Source of the DNA: Spirochaetota bacterium
GTDB lineage: Bacteria; Spirochaetota; UBA4802; JAFGDQ01
Assembly: GCA_034190085.1 (NCBI GenBank)
Contig: JAXHTS010000054.1
Span: 1 to 64,000, forward strand
Length of the DNA stretch: 64,000 nucleotides
Reading direction: 5' to 3'
Shown here in pieces: positions 45,098 to 55,000 of this stretch. Positions within the stretch are counted from its first letter, which is position 1. Every line of letters begins with the position of its first letter. The position numbers and the translations under genes are program-made. The notes under the pieces were generated by a model. That model had not been told where the DNA came from. It made no database searches and was given only the letters and a program-made list of their open reading frames with translations.

Positions 45098-46426
45098 TTA
45101 TATCCCTAACCTCCTGGATTGTAATGTATGAAATTTATTATCCGCTTCAATATCCTGTCTAATTGCCACAAATTTTTTCCAATTGGGATAACCCATCCTG
45201 AACATCCTTGCGCTCATTCTAACATCCTTAGTTAAATAGAGCCGCCCTCCATATTCGAGCACCACATCATCCAGATCATTAAGAAAGGAAAAAAGCGATC
45301 TGTTTATTGGAAAATCGAGTGTTAATGTGTAGCCCTCTCGTGGAAAAGAGAGCAGGTTTCCATTGGCCTTGCCAAATATCTTTAACACCGCTAAGAAGGA
45401 TCCCATCTTTTTGTCGCTTACCCTTTTTATTATTCTCTGAACCCCCTTTATGCCTGAACTCTTCGGAATTACCAGTTGATATTGGGTAAATCCCCTTTTG
45501 CCATATATTCGATTCCAATTATAGATGGAATCCAGCGGATAAAAGAAGGTATCATAATCAACGATGCAGTCGTGAACATCCTTAGGAAACTTAAAGTAAT
45601 AAAGAGAATTGAAGCTCTCAATAGACATTTTATTTAAAACGAAATTCGGAAAGAATATTGGGACATTCAGCTTTTTGTGATCCTTTATTATATACGGATT
45701 CCCATTCAATTTTTCGCTGGCCAAATCGACCTTTTCCGCATGTTCACCGAGAAAGAGAACCCCTCTTCCAAGGCTGTTTCTTTTGGCCATGCAATCAATC
45801 CATGCCACTGTGTAGGTATAATTCTCATTCATCTCCAGCAACTCCACCATCTGACCAAGATTCTTGGCCTTAATGGTGCGTTGTCTAATATAGGCGGTTT
45901 CAATACGCTTCATTTGGAATGTGGCTCTAAGAATAATCCCGGTTAATCCATTGCCGCCGCATGTCGCTCTGAAAATTTTTGAATTAATCGTGGGCGAACA
46001 AATGATTATATCACCTGAGGGCAGGAGCAGTTCCAGTAACAAGAGGTGATCGCAGAATGTTCCCTCCCTATGGTGATTTTTGCCGTGTACATCCGATGCG
46101 ATGGCGCCGCCCACAGTGATATACTTTGTGCCAGGTGTAACGGGTAAAAACCATCCCTTAGGCACAAAGGTATTTAATAGATCCTTGAGCGTTACCCCTG
46201 ATTCACATGTGACTATGCCCTGCTCCCCATCAAAATCCAGGATATAATTAAACCTTCGGGTGATAATGATATTCTGACTCAGGGCTGAATCGCCATAGCT
46301 TCTGGCCATCCCCATAGAGATGATACTGTCATTTGTTTCAATCTCCTTTTGCGCCTGTTGTACCGAGCGTAAATGGATTACCTCAGACTCTATCTTGGGG
46401 TAGTTGCCCCATGCTGTCATTCTCAT
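45098..46426 (-). CDS. FAD-binding oxidoreductase, DprE1-like
   Basis: A 442-residue protein of the FAD-linked oxidase fold with an ALO-type C-terminus. The FAD domain shows SIISMGMARSYGDSALSQNI and TPGTKYITVGGAIASDVHGK, GREG absent but KNHHREGTFCDHL present. Near the end GGRLYLTKDVRMSARMF and LDFPINRSLF resemble DprE1. By alignment from memory, the residue matching Cys387 of Mycobacterium tuberculosis DprE1 (in the ICVDFP segment) is Thr here (TLTLDFP). The SDR partner gene follows after two bases, so they form an operon with this gene first. It could also be an alditol or gulonolactone-type oxidase; gene pairing favours DprE1. Confidence 0.78.
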   Translation of the reverse strand: MRMTAWGNYPKIESEVIHLRSVQQAQKEIETNDSIISMGMARSYGDSALSQNIIITRRFNYILDFDGEQGIVTCESGVTLKDLLNTFVPKGWFLPVTPGTKYITVGGAIASDVHGKNHHREGTFCDHLLLLELLLPSGDIIICSPTINSKIFRATCGGNGLTGIILRATFQMKRIETAYIRQRTIKAKNLGQMVELLEMNENYTYTVAWIDCMAKRNSLGRGVLFLGEHAEKVDLASEKLNGNPYIIKDHKKLNVPIFFPNFVLNKMSIESFNSLYYFKFPKDVHDCIVDYDTFFYPLDSIYNWNRIYGKRGFTQYQLVIPKSSGIKGVQRIIKRVSDKKMGSFLAVLKIFGKANGNLLSFPREGYTLTLDFPINRSLFSFLNDLDDVVLEYGGRLYLTKDVRMSARMFRMGYPNWKKFVAIRQDIEADNKFHTLQSRRLGI

Positions 46427-46843
46427 TCTGTTCCTACATTCTCCTTTGAATGAATAATCATAAATACAAAATCTAATTCAATTCACTACCGAAGGTATAT
46501 GATTTATTGGTTGAATGACATTCTTCTGATATCTACAATTGGATAAATGAGAAGATTAGGATTTAATTGGATTTAAGTCAATTGAAAATTAAAAGGATGG
46601 GAAAAAGTTATTATGATACCTTTTTGCGAATCCTGGGATGCCTTTTTATGTAAATGATAGAGACACTGATAAATACAAACTTGTTACAATGCACCTTCAA
46701 TAATTAGGTAAAATCTAACTTGACTAATTAACCGATATGATTCCAATTCAGATAACAGGAAATTAATAATATCATTACTTAATGAGAAGATACATCTTTA
46801 TTGATGTACCCATCTGTTACTTGGATCAAGTTAGAAGGGATTT
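46427..46843. other. Divergent intergenic region
   Basis: About 415 AT-rich bases between the divergent DprE-like operon and the DraG-like gene. It must hold both promoters. I see no gene; AAGTTAGAAGGG lies 10 bases before the 46844 start and provides its ribosome-binding site. Confidence 0.5.
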
Positions 46844-47743
46844 ATGAAGCCAATTGAGAGGGCATTACTATCATTGAATGGCCTATCTGTGGGGGATTCT
46901 TTAGGTGAATGCTTTTTTGTATCCACTCAGACCGCCCTGAGCATGATTGAGGCTAAAGAACTCCCTGAATCCCCATGGAGATATACTGATGATACGGAGA
47001 TGGCAATTTCTATTGTAGAGGTATTGCATAGATGTGACGGAATTGATCCGGATACCTTAGCAGACCTCTTTGCTTCACGATACAATCCATTGCGCGGCTA
47101 TGGCAGCGGCGCTCATCGACTGCTCCAATCCTACAGGGAAGGCAAAGACTGGAGGATCGAGTCTAGAAAGCTTTTCGGTGGAAGCGGATCTTATGGCAAT
47201 GGATCAGCAATGCGCATAGCGCCGCTAGGCGCCTATTTTGCGGAGAATCTGAATACCGTTAGGGATAATGCCATACTATCAGCAAGGCCCACTCACGCCC
47301 ATCCTGAAGCAACAGCAGGAGCAATAGCCATTGCTATTGGCGCTGCGATCGCTTGGAGGGCTGGAGAGGGAAAGGTCTATGAACTTTCTGCAAAAGAGTA
47401 TTTAGAGGCTGTTATAGAGCATGTGCCCAAGAGTAAGACGGGTGAAGGCATCATAAAAGCAATTGAGTTATTGGATGAAAAATCATCGAGCGCTGTTGCA
47501 AATATATTAGGATCTGGGCAAAGGGTTTCCTCTCAGGATACTGTTCCATTTGTCTTATGGTGTGCATCAAAGAATCTATACAACTTCGTTGATGCATTCT
47601 GGGATACCGTTAGAGGACTCGGTGATCGGGACACTACCTGCGCAATGGCTGGCGGCATTGTTTCATTATCTGATCGTTTAAATGGCATCCCGAAGGAATG
47701 GCTAAAGGCAAGGGAGCCACTGCCGCTGGTATTTCTTTTATGA
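46844..47743 (+). CDS. ADP-ribosylglycohydrolase family protein
   Basis: A 299-residue all-helical hydrolase of the DraG/ARH group, which removes ADP-ribose from proteins or related substrates. The two magnesium sites are visible: TDDTEMA (48-54; Thr48, Asp49, Asp50), and GDRDTTCAMAGG near the C-terminus with Asp-x-Asp/Thr. GNGSAMRIAPLGAYF and THAHPEAT are further family marks. It stands 30 bases upstream of lysA, in the same direction. No nitrogenase or ADP-ribosyltransferase partner is near. It could be a DarG-independent repair or salvage enzyme. Confidence 0.88.
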   Translation: MKPIERALLSLNGLSVGDSLGECFFVSTQTALSMIEAKELPESPWRYTDDTEMAISIVEVLHRCDGIDPDTLADLFASRYNPLRGYGSGAHRLLQSYREGKDWRIESRKLFGGSGSYGNGSAMRIAPLGAYFAENLNTVRDNAILSARPTHAHPEATAGAIAIAIGAAIAWRAGEGKVYELSAKEYLEAVIEHVPKSKTGEGIIKAIELLDEKSSSAVANILGSGQRVSSQDTVPFVLWCASKNLYNFVDAFWDTVRGLGDRDTTCAMAGGIVSLSDRLNGIPKEWLKAREPLPLVFLL

Positions 47744-47775
47744 ATAATGCAGTCTTTTAATGTTAAGGAGATAGA

Positions 47776-49017
47776 ATGACTACAAAGCCATTACCATTTA
47801 CAAAATCTCAGATTGAAGATATCATTAGGGAATTTCCAACCCCGTTTCACATATATTATGAAAAGGGCATCCGGGATAATGCGAAAAAATTAAAATCTGC
47901 TTTTTCATGGGCTGATGGATTTAAGGAATATTTTGCGGTTAAGGCAACCCCTAATCCGCATATACTAAAGATTATGAAGGATGAGGGATTCGGAGCTGAC
48001 TGCAGTTCGCTTCCAGAGCTTATAATGGCTGAGAGGGTTGGAATCACAGAAGAGAATATCATGTTTTCCTCCAACAATACCCCGGCAATAGAATATCAAA
48101 AGGCCTTAAAGATTGGGGCAATAATAAACCTTGATGATATCAATCACCTATCCTTCTTAGAAAAGCACGCTGGTCTGCCAGAACTCATCTGCTTTCGTTA
48201 CAATCCCGGCCCCTTAAGAACAGGGAATAACATAATTGGCCTGCCTGAGGATTCAAAATACGGCGTAACCAAAGAACAAATTTTTGAGGGTCACAATATT
48301 GCTAAAGGCAGAGGAGTGAAAAGATTCGGGCTTCATACCATGATAGTATCCAATGAACTCAATCCCGATTATCTTATTGCAACTGCGAGAATGCTCTTTG
48401 AACTGGCTGTTGAAATACTAGAATACACTGGCATAAAGATTGAATTTGTGAATATAGGCGGCGGATTTGGCATACCCTACGAACCGGATGAAGATGCCTT
48501 GAACTATTATGAGATATCAAAGGGAATTGAACAACACTATAATGAGATCATTAAAAAGAATGATCTACATCCATTAAAATTATTTATGGAATGTGGCAGA
48601 GTAATGACCGGGCCCTATGGCTTTTTGGTCTCAAGGGTGCTGCATCTTAAGAGAACATATAAAAATTACGCTGGCATTGACGCCTGCATGTCCAATCTGA
48701 TGAGACCGGCCATCTATGGAGAATATCATCACATCACAGTGCTTGGTAAGGAAGAGCTTCCTTTAGATGTGACTTATGATGTTACAGGATCCTTATGCGA
48801 AAACAATGATAAATTTGCAATAGATAGAAAGCTCCCAAAACTTGAAACAGGGGATATTGTGGTTATTCACGACACAGGGGCTCATGGGCATGCAATGGGC
48901 TTCAATTATAATGGAAAATTGCGCTCCTCTGAATTGCTATTAAAGCAGAATGGCGAAGTGGAGATGATAAGAAGGGCTGAAACACTAGATGATTATTTTA
49001 TAACACTGAAGTTCTAA
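47776..49017 (+). CDS. lysA: Diaminopimelate decarboxylase (PLP, fold III)
   Basis: Makes lysine from meso-diaminopimelate. The PLP lysine is Lys56 in EYFAVKATPNP, followed by GFGADCSSLPELIMA. Phosphate-binding GGGFGIPYEP is at residue ~236, and MECGRVMTGPYGFLVSRVLH supplies the substrate arm. HDTGAHGHAMGFNYNGKLRS is the C-terminal catalytic region. The 413 residues and the absence of an N-terminal fusion are ordinary. The specificity loop could also suit arginine or ornithine-type relatives, but the dapA and dapB genes in this window support LysA. AAGGAG sits 8 bases before the ATG. Confidence 0.87.
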   Translation: MTTKPLPFTKSQIEDIIREFPTPFHIYYEKGIRDNAKKLKSAFSWADGFKEYFAVKATPNPHILKIMKDEGFGADCSSLPELIMAERVGITEENIMFSSNNTPAIEYQKALKIGAIINLDDINHLSFLEKHAGLPELICFRYNPGPLRTGNNIIGLPEDSKYGVTKEQIFEGHNIAKGRGVKRFGLHTMIVSNELNPDYLIATARMLFELAVEILEYTGIKIEFVNIGGGFGIPYEPDEDALNYYEISKGIEQHYNEIIKKNDLHPLKLFMECGRVMTGPYGFLVSRVLHLKRTYKNYAGIDACMSNLMRPAIYGEYHHITVLGKEELPLDVTYDVTGSLCENNDKFAIDRKLPKLETGDIVVIHDTGAHGHAMGFNYNGKLRSSELLLKQNGEVEMIRRAETLDDYFITLKF

Positions 49018-49186
49018 TTCAAAATTGACCTTACAATTTATCCAGTCTTCCTCCTCATATAGGGATTCATTTAAATCCTTTTCAAATACTACTCAATTTT
49101 CACTAATTAACATCTTGACTTGTTCTCTCTTCTGATAAAATGTTTATTATCAGGATATATTATTTAGTTTAGCAACATAACTAATT

Positions 49187-50011
49187 ATGAACAAAACAGA
49201 AATTGAAAATATTGAGATTCAGCTACTATTGGATGGTATCTATAAGCGTTACGGGTATGATTTTCGCAATTATAATCGCACATCACTCAAGAGGCGAATA
49301 AAAAGTTTTATTAGCAAAACGGAATGTACTAATATTTCAGATTTATTATCCAGATTGCTTTATGATAAAACTCTCTTAGAATCCATGATCTTCTATATTT
49401 CAATTACTGTGACAGAGATGTTTAGGGACCCTTTTGTCTATAAAGCAATCAGAGAAAAGGTTTTGCCATATCTTAAGACCTTCCCAATAATAAAAATATG
49501 GCATGCAGGTTGTGCCACAGGGGAGGAGGTCTACTCAATGGCTATCCTGCTTATAGAGGAAGGTATATATGACCGTTCACTGATATACGCAACAGACTTT
49601 AATGACACTGCTTTAGGGAGAGCTAAAGAAGGTATATACTCTATCGATCAAATTAAACAATATACCACGAATTATCAGAGATCAGGGGGCAAGATTTCAT
49701 TATCAGATTATTATCACTCCGAATATGATACAGTGATCATGAACAGGAGATTGAAAAAGAGAATAACATTTGCAAACCACAACCTTGTTACTGATTCTGC
49801 ATTCGGGGAAATGCATTTTATCATTTGTCGAAATGTGATGATCTATTTTAATAAGGATCTACAGAACCGTGTATTTAAACTCTTTTATGATAGTTTGATC
49901 TTTAATGGATTTCTATGCATTGGAGATAAGGAGAGTTTAGACTTTATTAATGTGAATGATAATTTTAATATAATTGCTACTAAGGAAAAAATTTATCAGA
50001 AAAAAAGGTAG
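49187..50011 (+). CDS. CheR-type protein glutamate methyltransferase
   Basis: A 274-residue SAM methyltransferase. The N-terminal helical domain (MNKTEIENIEIQLLLDGIYK) is followed by the SAM motif IWHAGCATGEEVYSMAILL (104-122), then YATDFNDTALGRAKEGIYS and IICRNVMIYFNKDLQ. It is the usual CheR length. It begins a block of regulators: a broken frame, HD-GYP, hybrid kinase, GGDEF. The kinase contains no CheB-like or receptor domains, so CheR may modify an unlinked chemoreceptor. It has weak promoter-like TTGACT upstream. Confidence 0.9.
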   Translation: MNKTEIENIEIQLLLDGIYKRYGYDFRNYNRTSLKRRIKSFISKTECTNISDLLSRLLYDKTLLESMIFYISITVTEMFRDPFVYKAIREKVLPYLKTFPIIKIWHAGCATGEEVYSMAILLIEEGIYDRSLIYATDFNDTALGRAKEGIYSIDQIKQYTTNYQRSGGKISLSDYYHSEYDTVIMNRRLKKRITFANHNLVTDSAFGEMHFIICRNVMIYFNKDLQNRVFKLFYDSLIFNGFLCIGDKESLDFINVNDNFNIIATKEKIYQKKR

Positions 50012-50276
50012 AAGATATTGAAGATGGATTTTATTTTTACTGAAGATGTATTGATGACAAGAAAAAAAAATTGATAATCTCGATTTGTTGTGATATTATA
50101 AATATTGTGAAATTGGATTTATAAAAATACAGATCCAATAATTGTATTTCTTATTTTCTTCGTTCGTGTATATCACTCATAAACTGTTCAAACAAACACT
50201 AACGAAGCTACAAAGGTTAAGAGGAGCATTATATATAATAAATGATATAGAAATATAAAAATTCGGAGAAAGGACA
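50012..50276. other. Intergenic region after CheR, no gene seen
   Basis: AT-rich with many stops. A GGAGAAAGGACA segment at 50265-50276 precedes the ATG at 50277, but the frame there may be a decayed gene. Confidence 0.35.
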
Positions 50277-50687
50277 ATGGGAAAAGACATGGAGGTCAAC
50301 ATCCTTATAGAGTGGGGCTGTTTATTACACCCCACTTTTATGTTCGCTAGCAGGATTAGACCTCTCTTCATTTTGTTCCTCATTAATCGATTTCTGAATA
50401 TTGAAAAGATTAAAACCACCTTTTATACTCTCACAAAAAAACCGATCCGTACAATTGATAAAGAAAGTTACCTATTATTAGGTGAACCAATCCAAGTTTT
50501 CTACAATAACTCAAACAATATTATTGCGAAAAAATTAACAACTTTCGTTAAGTCGATGATCGAAAATATAAGGCATATCCAGACACTGAACTGGATGCTC
50601 TGTATTCCCCACAACAATTGTATAGATAATGCAAATCAGAAAGGAGGTGAGTTATGTAATTTTCATATAATAGAAAAGAATTCATGA
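50277..50687 (+). pseudogene. Unrecognised frame, possibly a decayed CheB
   Basis: A 136-codon frame with no clear family. One stretch (IDKESYLLLGEPIQVFYNNS) loosely resembles the CheB methylesterase segment between its IAPPNYHLLI and NYSRPSIDVLF motifs, and cheB often follows cheR in such clusters. The catalytic GASAGG and HxxD motifs of CheB are not seen. The amino-acid mix (Ile, Asn, Lys, Cys) is not typical of the neighbours, so it may be a remnant or chance. A GGAG precedes its ATG. Confidence 0.3.
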
Positions 50688-50843
50688 GATGAAGTTGTAA
50701 GAGTATCTGATCGAATAAATATAATGATGCCAGTTATGGATGATTATAGAGCCATTAGATGTATTTGAATCCAAGTGCAGGAACAATTTATGGATCTGCC
50801 CTTAATGGCATATACAGAATGAGTAAACTTTAATTAGAAGACT

Positions 50844-51863
50844 ATGAATAACAAACCAAACATACTGATTGTTGATGATAAGGTCGAAAACCTCATTGCT
50901 CTTGAGAGTGTATTGTGTGATTTACACGTAAATTTGATTAGAGCGATCTCTGGGAATGAAGCGCTAATTAAAATTCTTGAACACGAGTTTGCCCTAGCAC
51001 TTTTAGATATTCAAATGCCGGATATGGATGGATATGAAACCTTAGAGCTTATTCGTCAAAATAAAAAAACTGAATTATTGCCAGTCATCTTTGTCACTGC
51101 CATTTATTCCGATAAACACAGCCTTATCAAGGGTATTGAGAAAGGTGCGATTGATTTTATTGTAAAACCTATAATTCCTGAAATACTCATAGGAAAGGTC
51201 AATATATTTCTTAGCCTAGATAAACAGAGAAAAAAACTTGAGAAGGAGATTAAAAGAAGAAAATCGGCAGAAAAGAGGCTACAGAAGAGCTTCGAAATAC
51301 TGCAAAGTACTATGAATGGGGTAATGAATGCAATGTCATTAGTTGTGGAGACCAAGGACCCTTATACAGCAGGACATCAAAATAAGGTTGCAGAGCTTTC
51401 CGGAGCTATTGCAGCTAAGTTGGGCCTTTCTAATGATCAAATCGATTGTGTTAGAATGGCTGCTTCAATTCATGACCTTGGGAAAGTTCATGTTCCTGCA
51501 GATATTTTGAGTAAACCAGGTAAGATCAACAATGATGAGTTTAATATTATAAAAACACATCCGGTAATCGGTTATGAAATTTTAAAGACTATAGAATTCC
51601 CGTATCCTATTGCAGAAATAATCTATCAGCATCATGAAAAAGTCGATGGCTCGGGCTATCCCAATGGGCTTTCTGGTAATGATATTCGGTTAGAATCGAA
51701 AATAATATGCGTAGCAGATGTCGTTGATGCCATGTCATCACATAGGCCATATAGGCCAGCGCTGGGTATTGAGGCTGCAAAGAAAGAAATTACCTGTAAA
51801 AAGGGGATACTCTATGATTCTGAAGTAGTGGATATATGTATTGATATTATTAACTCTGTTTAA
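50844..51863 (+). CDS. Response regulator with receiver and HD-GYP domains
   Basis: A 339-residue protein. Receiver 1-125: ILIVDDKVENLIALE, phosphoacceptor Asp55 in LLDIQMPDMDGYET, and KPIIPE. A short coiled linker follows (126-150). HD-GYP output 160-335: HDLGK at 210-214 and HHEKVDGSGYPNGLSG, the GYP loop. It should degrade cyclic-di-GMP on phosphorylation. The receiver is strikingly like that of the GGDEF regulator at 56596 (VDDKVENLIALE, LDxQMPxMDGYET, LLPxIFVxAIY, KPIIPEILxGKV). The kinase between them presumably serves both. Confidence 0.93.
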   Translation: MNNKPNILIVDDKVENLIALESVLCDLHVNLIRAISGNEALIKILEHEFALALLDIQMPDMDGYETLELIRQNKKTELLPVIFVTAIYSDKHSLIKGIEKGAIDFIVKPIIPEILIGKVNIFLSLDKQRKKLEKEIKRRKSAEKRLQKSFEILQSTMNGVMNAMSLVVETKDPYTAGHQNKVAELSGAIAAKLGLSNDQIDCVRMAASIHDLGKVHVPADILSKPGKINNDEFNIIKTHPVIGYEILKTIEFPYPIAEIIYQHHEKVDGSGYPNGLSGNDIRLESKIICVADVVDAMSSHRPYRPALGIEAAKKEITCKKGILYDSEVVDICIDIINSV

Positions 51864-52072
51864 TCACTTACTTCAAGAATAATCCTAACGAATTTCATGG
51901 TGTGAGTAAACTCGGTGTAGTGAATCTATTAATGTCATTACTGGCAATTATAATCAAAGAGGGTGTCAGGATGAAGCACCCCGCTAGCTCTCCTTGACAG
52001 GGGAGAAGTGGGAAATACTCTCTCATGACAAGGACGGATGCACTTTAAGCTTAAACTTAAAGGAGTTGAGGC

Positions 52073-55000
52073 ATGGAAGATGCTATAACATCCTTAACAA
52101 GGGGAAGAGATAATTCGAGAAAGATAATAATTAGATTTACTATATGCTATATCATTATTATTCTACTCTTCATTGCAATAGGACCACATATCTTCTCTTC
52201 AGACTGGATTAGTTCCAGCGATTTTCATGCATGCATTGAAATATCCAGTTCCATTATTGCTATAATCGCTGCCATTGCATGCCTCATCTATTTCTTCGGA
52301 TTTGAAAACAGATACTTCCTCATAATCGGCCTGGGCTTCCTTATATGCGGAAGCGAAGACCTTATCCACGGCATATTCGGATTCCAACATCTCTTTGAGG
52401 ACACAGGAATAGACTGGGCAACTAATATCAAAAAGTTCATCCCCGGCACCTATGTTGCAGGCAGATCAGTGCTGGCAATTAGTATTATTGCTGCTGCACT
52501 CCTGGAAGATAGACTGAAAAAAGTAGAGAATATAAGAGGAGAGGCCTTAAACATTTCAATAATCGCTATTATGATGGGCGGAGGCGCAACAGCGCTTGCG
52601 TTTGTTCTACCTCTGCCCGATTTTATATATCCTGAAAATATCATATCCAGGCCTGTTGATTTTATATCCTCCATTCTCTTCACTGCGGCTTTCTTCCTTA
52701 TCTTAAAGAGATTCCTGTTCCACAGGGATATTTTTTCTGGAATGCTCACTGCCTGCATACTGCTTAATATCGGTGGACAGGTATACATGTCATTTTCTAA
52801 ACAGCTCTTCGATGTATTCTTTGATACTGCCCATTGGGCAAATATCCTGAGCTATACAACGCCTGTGCTTGGGATAGTTATTGAGTCCCTGGATGAGATG
52901 AAAAAATTAAGGATAGAATCAAGGAAGCTGGAAGAAGCTGAACACACCCTCGCCAGAACACAAACTGAACTTGACCAAATATTCAACTCTGCCTCACCGT
53001 TATGCGCTATTGATAACAAGTATAATATAGTTCGCACAAATGATAACTTCTGTACACTATTTGGTGTAGAGAAAGAGGATGTATCTCACAAAAAATGCTA
53101 TGACGTCATTCAAAGCCATCTCTGCCGTACTGCTGAATGCATGATGAAAAAAATTCAGGATAATAAGAAGGATACTAATAAAGAAATAGAAATAGATAAT
53201 AGCAAAAAACGATATCTCAATATTTCTGCAAATCCCTTTTTTGAACCTGACGGCAGTCTTATTGGGATTGTGGAGAGTATAACTGATATCACAGAGCGAA
53301 AGAGGGTTGAGGAAGATTTAAAGGCATCTGAGAAAAAATATTCAAACCTGATAGAAGGGGCAAGCGTGTGTATCTTTATAGTTCAGGATGGCGTATTCAA
53401 ATATGTAAATTCTAAAATGTCGAGTTTCACTAAATATAGTAAGGATGAGCTTACTGGTATGAGCTTTGAGATGATAATAAGACCGGATGATTTGCCAGAG
53501 ATGAAAAATCGATACAGAAGAAGGATGACAGGTGAAGAGGTGCCAGATATTTATGAGTTAACCATCTTAGGAAAAGGTGGCATCGAGCTACCAGTACAGG
53601 TTAATGCAGTGTTGTCAGAATATGAGGGAAGGGCTGCGGATGTTGTTTTTCTTTCTGACATTTCTGAGCGAAAGCGGGCTGAGAAAGAACTTCAGCAAAG
53701 GACTAGAGAGATAGAAAAACAGAACTGGACCAAGACTGGATTCTCGAAGATGAGCAATAGTATGAGAGGGAATCAGGATATAGACACACTAGCGCGGAAT
53801 ATAATCTCCTGTATTGCAGAATACTTAGATCTTCCATTAGGTTTGATATATCTTGCTGATGAAGATGGGGTCTTGAGATTAGGTGGAAGCTATGCTCTTA
53901 GAGACGAGGAGAATATTCCGAGCTATTTTAGACCAGGAGAGGGGCTTATTGGACAGGCCGCTATAGATAAAAAGGATATCCTACTCACAAATGTCCCTAG
54001 CGATTATATTAAAATAAACTCAGGTCTTGGAGAAGCCGTACCTCAGAATATCTTTATAACGCCGGTTATATATAATGATATTGTTAAGGGAGTTATTGAA
54101 CTGGGGACACTGGATGAGTTAAAAGAGATACAGTTTGAATTCGTTAAACAAGCAGAGGAAAATATAGCGATAGCCATTGATTCAGCTCAAGTTCGCTCCA
54201 AACAGCTATCACTACTCCATCAAACACAGATGCAGGCTGAGAAGCTGCAATTACAGCAGGAAGAACTCCAGACAACAAATGAAGAATTGGAAGAACAGAC
54301 TCAGAAGCTGCGAGCATCAGAAGAGGAACTTAAGGCACAGTCTGAAGAATTAAGATCCACCAATGAAGAGCTTGAAGAAAAGACCCACTCTCTTGAAAAA
54401 CAGAAGGTCAAGATCTCTCAGAGTAATATTGATCTTGAAAATACACGTAAAGACCTTGAAAAGAAAGCAAATGAGCTGGAAATAACAAGCAGGTATAAAT
54501 CTGAATTCCTTGCGAACATGTCGCATGAATTACGAACACCTCTAAATAGCCTTCTTATTTTAGCTCAGGATATGGTTAATAACAAAAAGGGCAACCTCTC
54601 CAACGATCAGGTTCAATCCGCAGCGATCATACACAAGAGCGGCAATGATCTACTTATACTAATAAATGAGATCCTTGATCTCTCCAAGATAGAATCAGGT
54701 AAAATCACCCTAAATATCGAGTCAGTCACACCAGCTGAAATTGTAGAAAGCGTAAACTATATTTTCAGGCATGTTTTAGAAGACAAGGGATTAAAATTGG
54801 AAATAGACATAGCAAAGGATCTCCCAGAAACAATAATAACAGATAATCAAAAGCTGGAACAGATAATCAAGAACCTGATGTCAAATGCTGTTAAATTTAC
54901 CCATAAGGGGTGCATTACATTCAGAATTAGTAAGCCTGATCCTGACACGGATCTCTCACGCAGCAGACTATATCCAGCCCAATCGATCGCAGTTTCTATA

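Noticed and set aside
46844-47743. DarTG or nitrogenase-type ADP-ribosylation system around the DraG-like gene
   Set aside because: No ADP-ribosyltransferase or macrodomain gene flanks it; neighbours are lysA and a DprE-like operon.
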